NCBI GenBank assembly: GCA_018873245.2
Contig: JAEMBT020000003.1
Coordinates: 5,537,843 to 5,601,842, forward strand
Reading direction: 5' to 3'
Length of the DNA: 64,000 bases
Source: Archegozetes longisetosus
Lineage: Eukaryota; Arthropoda; Arachnida; Sarcoptiformes; Trhypochthoniidae
Shown here: in pieces, positions 37,378 to 50,000 of the stretch
Layout of the letters: each line of letters starts with the position of its first letter
How positions within the stretch are numbered: the first letter of the stretch is position 1
The notes under the pieces: model-generated
What the model saw: only the letters and a program-made list of their open reading frames with translations
Database searches by the model: none
What the model was told of the DNA's origin: nothing
Made by a program: the position numbers and the translations under genes

Positions 37378-37461
37378 TATCGTCGCCTTGGAACTATACT
37401 GTCGCATCTGTAATGTTATTTTAATCAGAGATACGACAGTATAGTTCCAAAGCGATGATAT
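37378..37461. repeat. Dispersed hairpin element, copy C
   Basis: TTGGAACTATACTGTCG and CGACAGTATAGTTCCAA are perfect complements, extended outward through ATCGTCGC/GCGATGAT with one mismatch. The loop is CATCTGTAATGTTATTTTAATCAGAGATA. It shares the loop with copy A and the outer frame with B and D. It sits just inside the left arm of the foldback element. Confidence 0.7.
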
Positions 37462-38065
37462 AGGAGTTTTAAAGACATGGATTTCCGCTACCCGCAAAAC
37501 CGAAATTCTACCGAAATTGTGACACAAAAATGCGGTTAATTGCTATATCGACCGATAAAAGGCTCGTACAATAAATACTTCAACTTTGGACAATAACTTA
37601 TATTCATGATAAGCAAATTATCAGCTCAGTTTATACATATATGAATCAATTTGATTTGTATGTTAATGTAATATTTATTGAAGATTGATTTTTAAGATTT
37701 GGATGACTTCAAAGCGAAGTCATATTTAACATTTAAACTAAGAAATGTTAGTAGAGTAAAACCTGACTAACTTTGGTTTAGCATCAAAATAACACAACAA
37801 TAATAACAACTTTTATAGTATTTTTAAAACGTTTTTAATCAGTTGTATTTCTTATAATATTAATATTAATTTATATTACGCAAGAAATTTCATATACCTT
37901 TAACCTACAAATTTAAATTGTATTAACAATACTCATTATTTTTATATATTTATGCTAAAAATTAATGTGTGTATTATCTTTATGACTTTCAATAAACTAG
38001 GAGTCCATACTCATGTATAAATTACATTTAAATAATATTTTATTGTGCTATTTTTGTCGGTATTA

Positions 38066-38440
38066 TCAGGTCAGTCAATAAGTTCTCGGCTAACACCTTT
38101 CCTGACATATTTGAATGTTGATTTTTATACCAATAATAGTGGTATGCTTCAAAAGATTGCATACCAAAATTTAGCTGGTTTCGCTGAAAGATAAAAAATT
38201 TAGACAACTTTTTCGTGTCAAAAAACACTTAAAAATTTTTAGAAATGTTTTATCTTTCTTTTCTATTGGGCCTGTGTATTGATGCCTCTTCTTTAACAAT
38301 TTATAATTTTATTACTACTATGAGAAATCAATTAATTTTTAGCATGATATCTCATGAGATATGGCTCTATTATCACTATCAAAATCAACATTCAAAAATA
38401 TCAGAAAAGATGTTAGGCCGATAACTTTCTGACTGACTGA
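38066..38440. mobile_element. Mariner-like MITE nested in the foldback element
   Basis: 375 bp with inverted arms of about 80 bp: left TCAGGTCAGTCAATAAGTTC, right read inward TCAGTCAGTCAGAAAGTTAT. Both go on through TCGGC, TAACA and TTTGAATGTTGATTTT. TA dinucleotides flank both ends (38064-38065, 38441-38442). There is no transposase frame. The AAGTT words in the ends resemble mariner termini. Confidence 0.65.
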
Positions 38441-39868
38441 TATTTTTAAATTGGCGTTATTTTGACGTGATACGCCTTTTCTACGGAGTTGATCTGCAAC
38501 CGGAGACGTTTTCTCAGCTTTTGACCGATCAGAAGCTTTGAAAATTAGTTGAAATTAATATATTTAACCATGTTTAATATATTTAATTATATGATGGTTT
38601 GAATTTCGCAAAATAATAATCTATGATTTTATGAAAGAAATAGTTATAGTTTTTACTCTGTTAAAGCTGAGATCTGTACAAAATTAAACTTTTCGATGTC
38701 ATGAAATGAGTTTACAGAATATGTCATTAAAGATAAAAGTTTAGTTGAAGCTGCAAAATCCAGGAAAAAATAGAGCTATATGAAAGCCATCAAAAATAAG
38801 ATATGAAATCATTGAATATTTTTTGAATAGTTTATTTATTATTTAACGACTTGCATATATTATAGCGACTATCATATAAAAGTAATTTGCAAACTAATCA
38901 AAGGCATACACACAGAATCAAAGACATACAGCAAGAAATAACCGACGAATGTGTGCCGACGCATTTCTTCAGCTCAACTAAACGCAATCCTGACTACGTG
39001 TAGATGGAAGAATCAATTTTATTGACTCTATATTCCATATCCTGTACTACAATTCGAGTGAATTTCCTATGCAGGACAAAAGAACAATAAAGAAAAAGAC
39101 GACCCAAACTATAACTCTGGTGCAGCTCAACACAAATGAATTCAAACACTCTGTGCGTGTTTTGAATCCAGTGAGTAATGCACCCAAATTGCAACATTCT
39201 GAATCCAATTCTCCGTTTCTGGTCTAATTATTTACTACAAGAGGACAACTTATGTGGAGGAAGCTTTGCTGGATTCACTTAAAATCACCTTTACTTTCAT
39301 CTGCTTCTTAGAGTAATACAAGTGTGAAAAGTGACGCCAATAAGTCTCTATAGCTGAAAATTTCGAGATTCAAGTCTTTTTTGGTTTTCGGTTGTTTTTA
39401 TTGTGAAGAATAGTGAGCTCAGGAGACCTTAAACCGAATTGGAGAAAGAAGAAAATGACTTTTAGACTTAATGATAGTAAGACGACCAAATGTAACTTAG
39501 CCGTTAATTTAAAACATTCGCAACGATAGCTCAAGAAACGTGTAACCAACAAGTTGTTCCAGCAAAAAATATCTCAACAAAAGTGGTGTACGTCTTCAAA
39601 TGAGTGATTAGAATATAAACATGATATTTATCATATTTGACCATGGATCAGTTAAAGGTCATAATAAGGTTCATATTCTAATCAATCGTCTGAAGATGTA
39701 CACCACTTTTGTTTTGATTTGTTAGGTTGGAACAGCTATTATACAAATTAAATGTTCGTATTTTCACAGTTTTATGTTCGTAACGTTTAGTATACAAAAC
39801 CAGTTTTTAGAATCAAAGTTAAGAATAGGCAATTCTCTAAGTAACTCTCTTCACAACCGAAATCTTAC

Positions 39869-40111
39869 AATAGTTTTAATTATTGACCATATACTAACCA
39901 TTCGTGCAATCATAATGAAGTCACAATTATTCTAACCCTACTTTTACGACTTCATACTTTTTGGACTTTTTAATATCAAATTTAATGTAAAATAACATAA
40001 ATTCAAAATGCATTAAGAGTTACAAATGTTTAAATTATACAAACATTTCAAACCGTTAGCTATTAAACAAAGTTAGTTTTGGTTTAAAGATGTTTAGATT
40101 GTTGAGAATAC
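39869..40111. other. Short intergenic spacer
   Basis: Between the foldback element and the 3' end of the Reelin-domain gene. Nothing seen. Confidence 0.5.
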
Positions 40112-41059
40112 TCATTTGAAGGTCACTGGTGAAGACCGAACATTAGTCCAAAACTCTTTGTACTCTTTGACAATAGTTGCTCTGAAAAAGAATTTTACTT
40201 AAAAATCAAATCATACAATATATCGGTTTTATAGCCAAATCAACTCGTTCCAATCTATTCTGATATTTCAGATCTAAGTGGCTCGCACTCAATGCTTAAT
40301 GCATTTTGAATGTAAGTTGGTATTAGAGTAGTATGTGGTTACCATTGAACACTCCATCTATGCGCTATTGCCCTGACCTAACCTACTAAACATACTCGCA
40401 TTACAGTGGTTAAGTTAGGTCGGATCAGGTTAGATTAGGGCAATAGCACAGAGGGTTACCATAGTTTAGTATTTATGACACTTAGATCTGAAATACCATC
40501 TATTCTCATAACAAACTCATCGTAAAGTCAGCTCTTTTTCGAGTGGGCTATAAAACTGAGTCACAATGAGCTGAATTGTCGAAACAAACCTGAATTCGAC
40601 TTTTCCCTTATAGTCTTTAGGAGCAGTCCATTTGAATGAAACACTGTTTTTATTTTTGTTATCCTTATGAGTTATAGCATTCTAGAATAGAAATAACTAA
40701 ATAGTGAAACTATTCATTTGAATACTAACTCTTAGATCTAGGAAACTTACGGCCGATGCGTTGCATTCCAAAATCTTAGTGTTGGCTGATGCTGTGAACT
40801 TTCCGATGTTAGTGCTGGTATTGGGCGCGCGTGCAGTCAGCATAAACCCTTTGAAAGTATTGCCACGAACTCCAGTTATAGTGACAGTGACTGCTTGTCC
40901 TTTTGGCGAAGTTGCAACTATACTATACGGAGCTTTACCGGACTTAGCCTTATGTGATTCGTGCTTCGGAACATCTGAATCGCACTTCGGCGCACCTTCG
41001 GGGTAACAATAAGCTAATGCTATGAAGCAGAACAAAATCAATACCAATCGTATCTGCAT
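40112..41059 (-). CDS. Secreted Reelin-domain, defense-protein-like
   Basis: Three exons (41059-40751, 40681-40590, 40181-40112) give 156 aa with consistent phases. A clear signal peptide (MQIRLVLILFCFIALAYC) precedes YPEGAPKCDSDVPKH, the typical start of a Reelin domain. TITGVRGNTFKGFMLTAR, the Cys near KILECNASA, ITHKD, VSFKWTAP and the closing IVKEYKEFW all match single-domain arthropod proteins of the noduler / Hdd11 / putative defense protein type, which are about this length and are secreted, some with reported microbe binding. The immune role is inferred from the family. The last intron (40182-40589) contains a hairpin MITE. Confidence 0.9.
40246..40508. mobile_element. CCTAA-containing hairpin MITE, copy 1
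   Basis: Long imperfect hairpin. GATATTTCAGATCTAAGTG pairs with CACTTAGATCTGAAAT, then GGTTACCAT with ATGGTAACC, and GCTATTGCCCT with AGGGCAATAGC, closing on ACCTAACCT / AGGTTAGAT. It lies wholly inside intron 2 of the Reelin-domain gene. Its order of blocks and its central spacer match the copy at 50427-50685. Confidence 0.7.
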
Positions 41060-44000
41060 TGTTCACGATCAGATCGAAATGTTTCTCAACCTAAGCTAAG
41101 TAAATATATTATAAGGAAAGTTTTTCACTTAATATTAAGGCCAAACGACTTCTATAAAACCAATTTCGACGAATCAATTGCATTCAATTTCTGATGTATT
41201 AATTATTTATTCTTACCTTCAGACACTCCCTGATGACAGTATCAAAAATAAATACTAAAATTTTATTTTTATGACTTAAGCCAAATTTAAAATCAAGGTT
41301 GAGCTATGTAATCTTTAATTTCTTTTCAACTTGATTATAGAATTACACTTTTAGTGAATAACCTCAATGTTAATCAATCAAAAGGAAACGCGAAAGTTTG
41401 TCCCAATTCCAAAAGCAGTCTTTGTGTACTCCTTTACTCTCTTTTAGATCTATATGAAGTGCTATCTAAACAATTTCATCTTAACTTGTTTTACGTGTGA
41501 TCTTGAAATTTCTAAACGGACACATGTCCTTAAATTTTTTGTTTCTCATTTAATATTACTTTTCAAAATACAAATCACATATACTTCAGTGCTGAGATTT
41601 CAAGCTTTTTACAATGCAGTACATTTAGAACTTGATAATACTCAATAGTAACAACAAAAAGGCTGTTGCTATGTCAGATTCTCTGTGGTGCGCATCGATT
41701 TGCTGCCAAATTTCACTTACTTTCGTTACTTCAATCATTATGAAATAAGTTTCTTAAAACCGAATATATTACGGTCTCATGGAAATCATGCCATGACAAC
41801 ATATCACATCTGATTGCTATCAACGATTATTAAGTTTATGAGTGTATATACCAAAGGTACCACTTTCACCTACTTTCATAATCAGACTGAATTTATCATT
41901 CTTGATTTTTTATATTATTATTTCAATTATTTAATACCAAATGACTTATTCTATCTTACGATGTTTTTATAGCAGAGTCTATTACATTCTTATTTTTCAA
42001 TTTTTTCTTATGTGTCTATTATTGATAATGAGCTCATTTAAGTATGACTTCATGTATACGAGATAGCAGATTTAATCCTGAAGCTTTCTTACTTTTAATT
42101 TGATTTTTTGTCGATTGCATTTCTGTTTATTAAAGTGTTTGACTGACGTGTATAACAAATAGCCTACACTTTAGTATACTTTTACCTTCTATTCGACCGA
42201 TTGTTTAAATTATACTTTTCCAACAAATGATCATTAAAGCATGTGATTAACTAACTTATTCAAATATCATATGACTGGACTGACGTTTGAGATGTTTCTA
42301 ACTCTCCAATTTTCAATTTAAGTTTATGCAACCTTCAAGTCATAAATCCGAAAATAAGTTTGAATTTCGCAACTTCTAAAATCTTTTCTTTCGTTGATAA
42401 GACTTCTTTACTCAAGTATTCGTTAACTGTTTTTCTCTATTTGTGATTAACTTTCAAATAAACTTACATTGGGCCGATTAAAACTAGTCTTTCAATTTTT
42501 TATAATAATATCAGATCAATGCTTATCCTTTATAAAGAAAAAATACTCAGCAGAGTAAACTAACACTAGACTAACTCAAATACTTGACATCTTTCACTCA
42601 ATTGATAAATTTTAAACACGATCGAACAAATTAAACGAACATCTTCGATAAAAATCTCGTGTAAAAAATCCCTGTAAGTACTTTGAAGAGAGTTTTTCTT
42701 TTAAATCAATACCAAGTGATCAGATAAACTCATTAGGTTCTTGAATAATTTGGATTTTTATAGATTATCAGGAGTCGTGATTTGAAAACACAGTATACTT
42801 TAGGCGAATCTATAGGGAATGACAAAATTCAACATTTTGAAAGTTCATTTTTTCAAAATTTCACATCAAATCTCATGAAACTTTAGTTAAACATAAAATC
42901 CCAATTAATATATAATCGATTTAAGAATAAGAACTGATTAGATTTGCCTTCCTTTGTGCCTTTAGGTTATTAGACATCAGTCACTAACTTGCAAATTATT
43001 TGGAGCGCAGGATATATTTGTGAAAATCTTTTTTCAATGCTTGATTAATTTCTTCTGAGAAAACTTATTCAACCTATGATCATTTCAGGATAAAAAGCTT
43101 TTTATTTTTTAATTTGAGTTCAATCCACTTCAATCTGTCGATTATTGATCCTTAACGCTAGACTTTTAATTTCACGATTAATCATTTACTCAAAACATAG
43201 CTTTTAATACATTTAATTGATGTCTTGATCAAGATTAAAGCAAGGAATTAGTAATTTTTTAAAGTTTATCCAACTTTTCTCAATAAAATCTTGTTATTAA
43301 TAACTTAACTTAATTTTTACGAATCAATATTTTTCGCATTTTGTTCATTGAACTTTTAAAATTGAACAGCAATCTTACTGTTAGTAAACACTGGAAGAAT
43401 GAGATCTAAAGATAAAGTTGTTATAAATATGATATAATCTGGTTTTTTTTCAAGTCCGTTCTTCTGTTCGTAATAGTATAGTGGACTGAGAATGACAGAT
43501 CTAGTTTACCATTATTTCAAATATTTCAAAGCCACGTTTAAAGCTAAGCTCTCTAATATATATCGCAACCAAACAACAAATCGATTGCTATTAATATTTT
43601 TACACTTATTAATAACCGGTAAATAATTTTTCCATATCAATAAGCTAACTGAATCATAACTGAAGCTACTTTGAAGGCCTCTTTTAACTTGTCTTATAGT
43701 TGAATGAAAATGCAAACTAATACGAAAATTAATTTATGCGATTATGAAATTTATCAAATCTTCAAAATATAGTTAAACTCTAATCAAAATAATTAATATT
43801 CAACAGATTTATGTTCTAAATGTTAGTTCGATTGAAACTTTATTTATATTTTAGTGATTGATTTGCAAACTTCAAAAACCTGGGTTAACTTCATTTCAAC
43901 TTAAATTTTGAGCTCTTGCTCAAAGTCAATACAAAGCTTACACCATTTAAACTAAATCAGAGATTAGAATAAACAGGAAGTCTCTTTATGAGTAGATTTG

Positions 44001-44693
44001 TCGCAATTTAAGTCTTCAAAGTTGAGAAAATTGTACAGAAATACTAAAGCTATCTCAAAATGTAGATATATTAAAACGTACGCTCCTAGCAAACCAAACA
44101 TTAACGTTATGACTTCAATTTTGACAAGTATATGACTCAATCTATTGGCGCTTCAATGTGGTAATCACTAAACAGGAAAAGATTGTGTTGCCAATACTTA
44201 ACTGATGTGATGTGCTAAACTATGAAAATAGATAGCAGCAGTAAATCAGTGTATCCACATTATGAACTCATTTTAACTTTAGTCTAAGTGCAATACTTGA
44301 ACGAATTCATGCGCACTCAATACTGATGTTGTAATAATATGCAAATTGAGTTACTATTAGAGCGATAAAGCGCTGTCTGAATGCCTTCACTCATATTAAT
44401 AGCAAAACTGTATTATATTAGTAATAAATGTTTTCATTTCAATAATAATATGGTATCGAAAACAATAAATTTGTTCAATCAATCAACTCATTAATGATTT
44501 TTTTCTATTTCTAAGTTACTAAATGTGAACAAATATTAGAAAAATTATAATCAGATTTGAATAAATGAGAAATAATATAAAATATAAAAGTATTAGTTAA
44601 TAATAAATATTGAATAAATTTGATTAGTGTAAAGTAATTGTATTATAAATTAATAAATAAATCGAATAATCAAATAATGATATATTGGACTCA
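41060..44693. other. Intergenic, nothing recognised
   Basis: About 3.6 kb of AT-rich sequence between the Reelin-domain gene start and MINDY. Open frames at 41454-41648 and 43512-43715 are short and unlike anything I know. It must contain both divergent promoters. Confidence 0.55.
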
Positions 44694-46584
44694 ATGGAGG
44701 AAACAATCGAATCAAACCAACTCTTAACAAACAAATACATTAATACTGAACAATTAGATTCAAATAACCAACAGCAACATCAACTCAATCATCAAACCAA
44801 TCAGAGCTCCAATAGTCAACAGGGTAGGGATAAAATCCAATCAAACGATCGTAATTGTGGCCAACAGTGGAATCCAATTACAGAAAACAATTGCGTTAAG
44901 CAAAATGAAGAGCCAGTCTCTATATATCAGCTAAAATGGATCAATTGGAACTGTTCGAAGACGCCAATAATAACCCAGAACTCTAATGGTCCCTGTCCTC
45001 TACTGGCCATCATCAACGTTTTGATTCTTAAGAGAAGAATACAATTGCCGTCAATGATGGAAATCATTACTGATAACCAATTGATGGAGTATTTGGGCGA
45101 TTGTATTCTCAATAGTGTTCCTAAGGTCTGATCAAGTCCATTATTGATTCTCTAACTTTCGATTTTTGATAAATGATTTGATTAGTGAACATTTTTTATG
45201 TCTACAATAGAATATTCCAGAAGGCGTTCAACTGAACTACGAGCAGAACTTTCAGGATGCTATGGCTATATTACCTAAATTACCGAAAGGACTTGACGTC
45301 AACGTTAGATTCACCGGGTATTTAAATGTTCATTTCAAATTTCAATTCTACCTATCAATCATTTCATTTGATCAAATATTTTGCTGAACACTGTTTTATT
45401 TGACGGTTTTATATTTCATTGCATTGAATGACAGAATATCTGATTTTGAGTATACGCCCGAATGTATAGTATTTGATTTGCTTCACATTCCTCTGTATCA
45501 CGGATGGCTCGTCGATCCCAATGACAAACAAGTCAAGACAGCCGTTGGAAATTGTAGTTATAATCAACTCGTAGATAAAATTATTAATAATAAGACTTCG
45601 ATACAACCAGAGCTTGTCGCTGAAGGTTAGGCAATCGCTTTTGACAATTTCCACTTGTATCATATTTTCTTACTCTATCATTATTTCTAGCCTTAATCGC
45701 TGAAGAGTTCTTGGAGAAGACTGCATCACAGCTCACCAAATATGGACTCTCCGAATTGATCAACAACTTGAAAGATGAAGAATTGTGTGTATTATTTAGA
45801 AATAACCATTTTATAACTTTACACAAACATAAGGTATGACTCTATTAATAAATGCTATGGTATTGTTATTTTAAATGTTCCGTTAAATTTCAGAATCAAT
45901 TGTATCAGTTGGTAACAGATCAGGGATTTTTAACTGAGAGCAATGTTGTTTGGGAAACACTAAACAATATCGAAGGCGACACTCAGTTCGTTGACGGAGA
46001 TTTTGTATTAGTTCCTCCTAAGGCTACGCTCACAACCGCTGTTTCTTCACAGCAACAAATAGATCAAGAGTGAGACATTCTTTTTTCAATATTGCTCTAA
46101 TCAATGATTTATAAACAAAAACTGAGTTTAAAATTCATACAATACGACAGCTATTTAGTGGCATTAAGTTTACAAGAAGAACAAAAAAGACAAATCGAGA
46201 GTTGTAAAGAATGGGAACAGTTTAAACATGAAACGGGAATGGAAAACTTAACTGACGAAGAATTAGCCAAACGTTTGCAGGAAGAAGAGGATAGTAGGTA
46301 TGCAGCACAAAGGCAACAAAACGAAGAGCAACCACAGCAACAACCGCAACAACAACCACACTATAGAGGAGGACAACAGGTTCATCCTAATAGTCAAAAT
46401 AGTTCTTTAGCACAGAGAAGGGGTACTAGTGGAAGCCCAGAAGATAGTGAGAGCGGGTCTAATAAGGGTAAAAGTAAAAATGTGAGTATTTAGCAATTTC
46501 TGTTTGTACTGAGTGACATTTGATTATTTATGTTGAGCCACATTTCACTCTATTTTATCTGATTTCTAGTGTACTATTGTTTAA
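44694..46584 (+). CDS. MINDY-1/2-type deubiquitinase (FAM63)
   Basis: Seven exons: 44694-45125, 45211-45317, 45435-45625, 45691-45833, 45894-46069, 46151-46481 and 46570-46584; 464 aa. It is a cysteine protease of the MINDY family, which trims Lys48-linked polyubiquitin. The nucleophile lies in NSNGPCPLLAIINVL (Cys101) and the catalytic His in RNNHFITLHK (His283). NVRFTGISDFEYTPEC, IPLYHGWLVDP, LYQLVTDQGFL and DYLVALSLQEEQ (ubiquitin-interacting region) are family landmarks. The N-terminus is Asn/Gln-rich, the C-terminus Gln/Ser-rich. The start is ATG 44694. The last exon of five codons adds CTIV, a CaaX prenylation box; without it the open frame ends NVSI. Confidence 0.92.
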
Positions 46585-47099
46585 TTGTGACATTCCGGTC
46601 ATGCTTACGAAAGTTTGTTTTGGGTCATATATTCACAGGGAATCACTGCCTGAAGTGTACGCATGGCTATTGTACACCATTTACATTAAGTCAACGTATT
46701 ACCATATGAAGCAAGTGTAAATTAGATATTTAGTAGTACTGTAAATATCAATATTTATAAGTGACGGGACATACGAGCAGATAATGCGTGCCTTTATTGG
46801 ACTTATAGTTTGTGTGCCTCAATTGGGTTATAATTCACTTTACATTGAAATTTATGAGAGTTTATAACTAATCCATGATTAGTAACCAATGCATTACCCT
46901 TTATTTCGAGGATTTTTAAACAGAACTTTATATATTAATCAATTAAGATGTTTTTATTAAGCTTTATAATTATAATTGAGCTGTAATGTAGTCTTAAGAT
47001 TAACTATAATATCATTTGTAAGCGCTTCAAAATAATGACTTGCAGTTGAGTTTAAATCTTCCGATCACGTAATGCATCTTCAACTCGATTACTTCTAGA
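46585..47099. other. Convergent 3' region, MINDY / MAM gene
   Basis: Two 3' UTRs facing each other. The minus-strand AATAAA complement (TTTATT at 46953-46958) probably serves the MAM gene. No AATAAA was found on the plus strand for MINDY. Confidence 0.5.
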
Positions 47100-50000
47100 T
47101 CATTGTTCTCTGAGTGACTTTTCATGACTCAGACTCTCAGATTGTGAACTGGTAGCTACTGCGGCTTGTAATGGACGCGCTGTCAATACAATTATTGTAT
47201 CATTAGATTTGAACTTACACATTAAATACTAGTTATAAACGTTGCTTACTTTGACACAATCCATCGTAAAATGTGATGTCGTCTAATGCGAATCCTCCGT
47301 CTGAGGCCTCGCCTTCAAATTGGATCTATAAATAAATCAATTATTATAAACCAGACTAATCTTCAGTTATCGTAAATCAGTCTCGAATAATTACTCGATA
47401 TGGTGTTTCTGAGGTGATGGCCACTTGACCGTAAATCCACTCCGGTCTACTTGTATCGAATCTTCTCGTTGACATTCTCCACAATAAGTTTTTTGTTTCT
47501 ATAGTTAACGTGTTGCCATTTGTTGGTGTATTACCTCTTTTATCGCCTCCTTCATCTTGAAGTGCAGCAGTTTCAGCAGTGTCTTGAGTTACCATCGAGA
47601 CACTCATCAAAGTTGATTCACCTCTTTTATCAAAATATATATTCTTTCAAACAAAAAAGGCAGAAATCTTTAATCAGTGTACTGACCGTCCAAAAGGTGT
47701 AAACCAAAAGCTTAAACACTTTGGAGAGTTTCCTTCACCTCCTGGAAATTCAGGCGATCTTAAGACTGGATATTGCATTGCGTTTTGATTAAATACATCG
47801 AAAAACAAATATCCAGCTAAATTGAGAAAAATTTTAAATATTTATCCATTCAATCACTTAACAATCATTGACAACATACTCGGAGCTCTGAAAGTATGGT
47901 CCTGCAAATTCGCGGGTCTGCTCGTCGGTGTCGCCAATTTCCAAGTTAGTGATTCTTTTGAAGAAACCGAAAGTCTATTCAAAGATTGCCTCTTATTTGA
48001 CGAAAGCGCTGCTTTTGCAGGTGAGGGAGAAAACTGTCCGACTTCAGGGCCAGGTCCTGTTCCCGATTGGTTTCTGTATCCGCAAAGATCGCGTTCGAAT
48101 GAACACTCGCCATTCATTGCTGCAGCTTTTGGTGGTTGAGCTATAGTTCAATATTAAGTCAGATTACACCTATTATTTACCCAATCTTGTATGTACTCAC
48201 TCTGACAGTTGCCATCAAAGAAACTGATATCATCAACGGCTATAGTTCCGACCTTAATATTTGAAAAAATAGTCGAATTGGTTTTCATAGTATCGTAAGA
48301 ACATATCTAATATAAGTATGAATAGTTGCAATGTTACCCTTCCATCGCCCCAAATTCCTTCAATAAGAATTTGATATGTTTGCAACGGAGGTTTCTTTTC
48401 TAAACCAAGTGTTAGTGGAACTTTTGCAGGTCTCCATCCCTGAAACAACATTGATTAATGCATAGATAAACAGTACAAATCATTATACAAAGATGTAAAG
48501 CATCTAACCTGTGCCTGATGGTTGTTTAGACGCCATACTAAATGCAATAACTCTCCGCTATCACTTAAGGTTTTGATATAAACCCTAAGACTTCCCAGAC
48601 TAGGACCTGCTGGATCTATAGTGCGCTCATACATGTTGTAGTAAAATGACATACATTTAGGTGTTATGGTTTGTGGTGTGAATTCTGGACTCAAAAGCCA
48701 AGCTCTTGTTCCTCCCCTTTGCGGTTGTAATGCATCTCCGCTTAAGTTTATGAAATAACCTAATCCAACAATTTATTTGCAAAGTAAGCTTCTCTTTAAA
48801 TTGAAAACTCAACATTCATTCCCAATAAGGTTTAATACCTTCAGCTGTTTTCTTCGTGTGATCATACTTAGGACCCGTTCCTCCAAAGCTGTATTGTCTA
48901 AGCCAATCAAAGTCATCAACTCGACTGTGTGGCAATGGATTGTGCCACGAACACATGTTCTCTTCAAAAGTACAGTCACCACTGTTTCTTGAAGCAGTTT
49001 GAGGCGATACTAAAATAGCGTGCAAATGATTAGACATTGAAATTATTAGTTTAGGTTAGGTTAGTAAATGCCTTGAACGACTCACTTGGACAAGTTCCTG
49101 TTTGAAACGACACGTTATCGACTGCTATATTTCCCAATGAGTTTTGACCAACAATGCCTTCAAAAACTACCTAAAGTTCATTTCAATAGGTAATTATCTA
49201 ATAATAAAGTCTGATCTCCGATCTTCGTTTATTGCCTTACATGAAAGGATAGAGCAGGTGACGAGACTGGCACTTGACCCGAGTACCAATTATTTCCAGC
49301 TTCTCCTTTCATCTCCCATAATATCTTGTCTGCCCTCTCTTCTTCTCCTCCAGAATATCGTAATCTTACTCTCAATATTCCGATTCCATTGCCGTACATA
49401 TGAGTCGCAAACTTCATACATAATGGATTGCTTTCGTCTGTTTCATCAATATTGAGTTAAATATAGTTCAAACAGAAAATCAGTTTCCTACAGACCTGTA
49501 GGTGTCATCAATGGACTTATAAGAAATGCTCGATCTCCTGGTCTTCTTGGGAATGAAGCGTCAATGTAAACAAAGCCACCCGACTGATCATTTTCACCGA
49601 AGCTCATAAAATCTCTTGAGGGACCCGTAAATATATTCTGTGAACCTTTAAGAAAGATTTCGATCATTCTATTAATCTACCAAAACGAACAAAACTAAGA
49701 CTTTTCCATATATTGATTAGTTAAGTGACAATTTTTAAGTGTTTAAATGATTTATTGAATTAAACTGTGATTAATACCTCTTCCAAGCTTCCAATCGAAT
49801 TCATCGCCTTCTTCTTGATTAGTCCAGCCACACATTCCACCTTCAAAAGTACAATGACCTGTAGTATGAAATTCAAAGTCTGTTTAGAAGTTTCTAAAGT
49901 TCGTTTGAAATTTAAAAAATGTTTGAAACTTTTAAAGTTTTTCAAATAACTTGAATCAAAAATTAACTTCTAATTCTATTGTTCACTCAATTAAACTAAT

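Larger units (their letters stand above)
36935..39868. mobile_element. Foldback element with 416-bp inverted arms
   Basis: The left arm 36935-37350 and right arm 39453-39868 are inverted copies of equal length, co-linear end to end. Matching words include GGTCGTCTTACTATC / GATAGTAAGACGACC and GTTCATATTCTAATCA / TGATTAGAATATGAAC. Each arm has its own internal palindrome (37091-37228 and the equivalent near 39575-39715). The 2.1-kb interior has no long open frame; it holds hairpin copy C and a mariner-like MITE. No target duplication could be recognised outside the arms. It is a non-autonomous foldback-type DNA element or an inverted duplication of a MITE. Confidence 0.7.
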
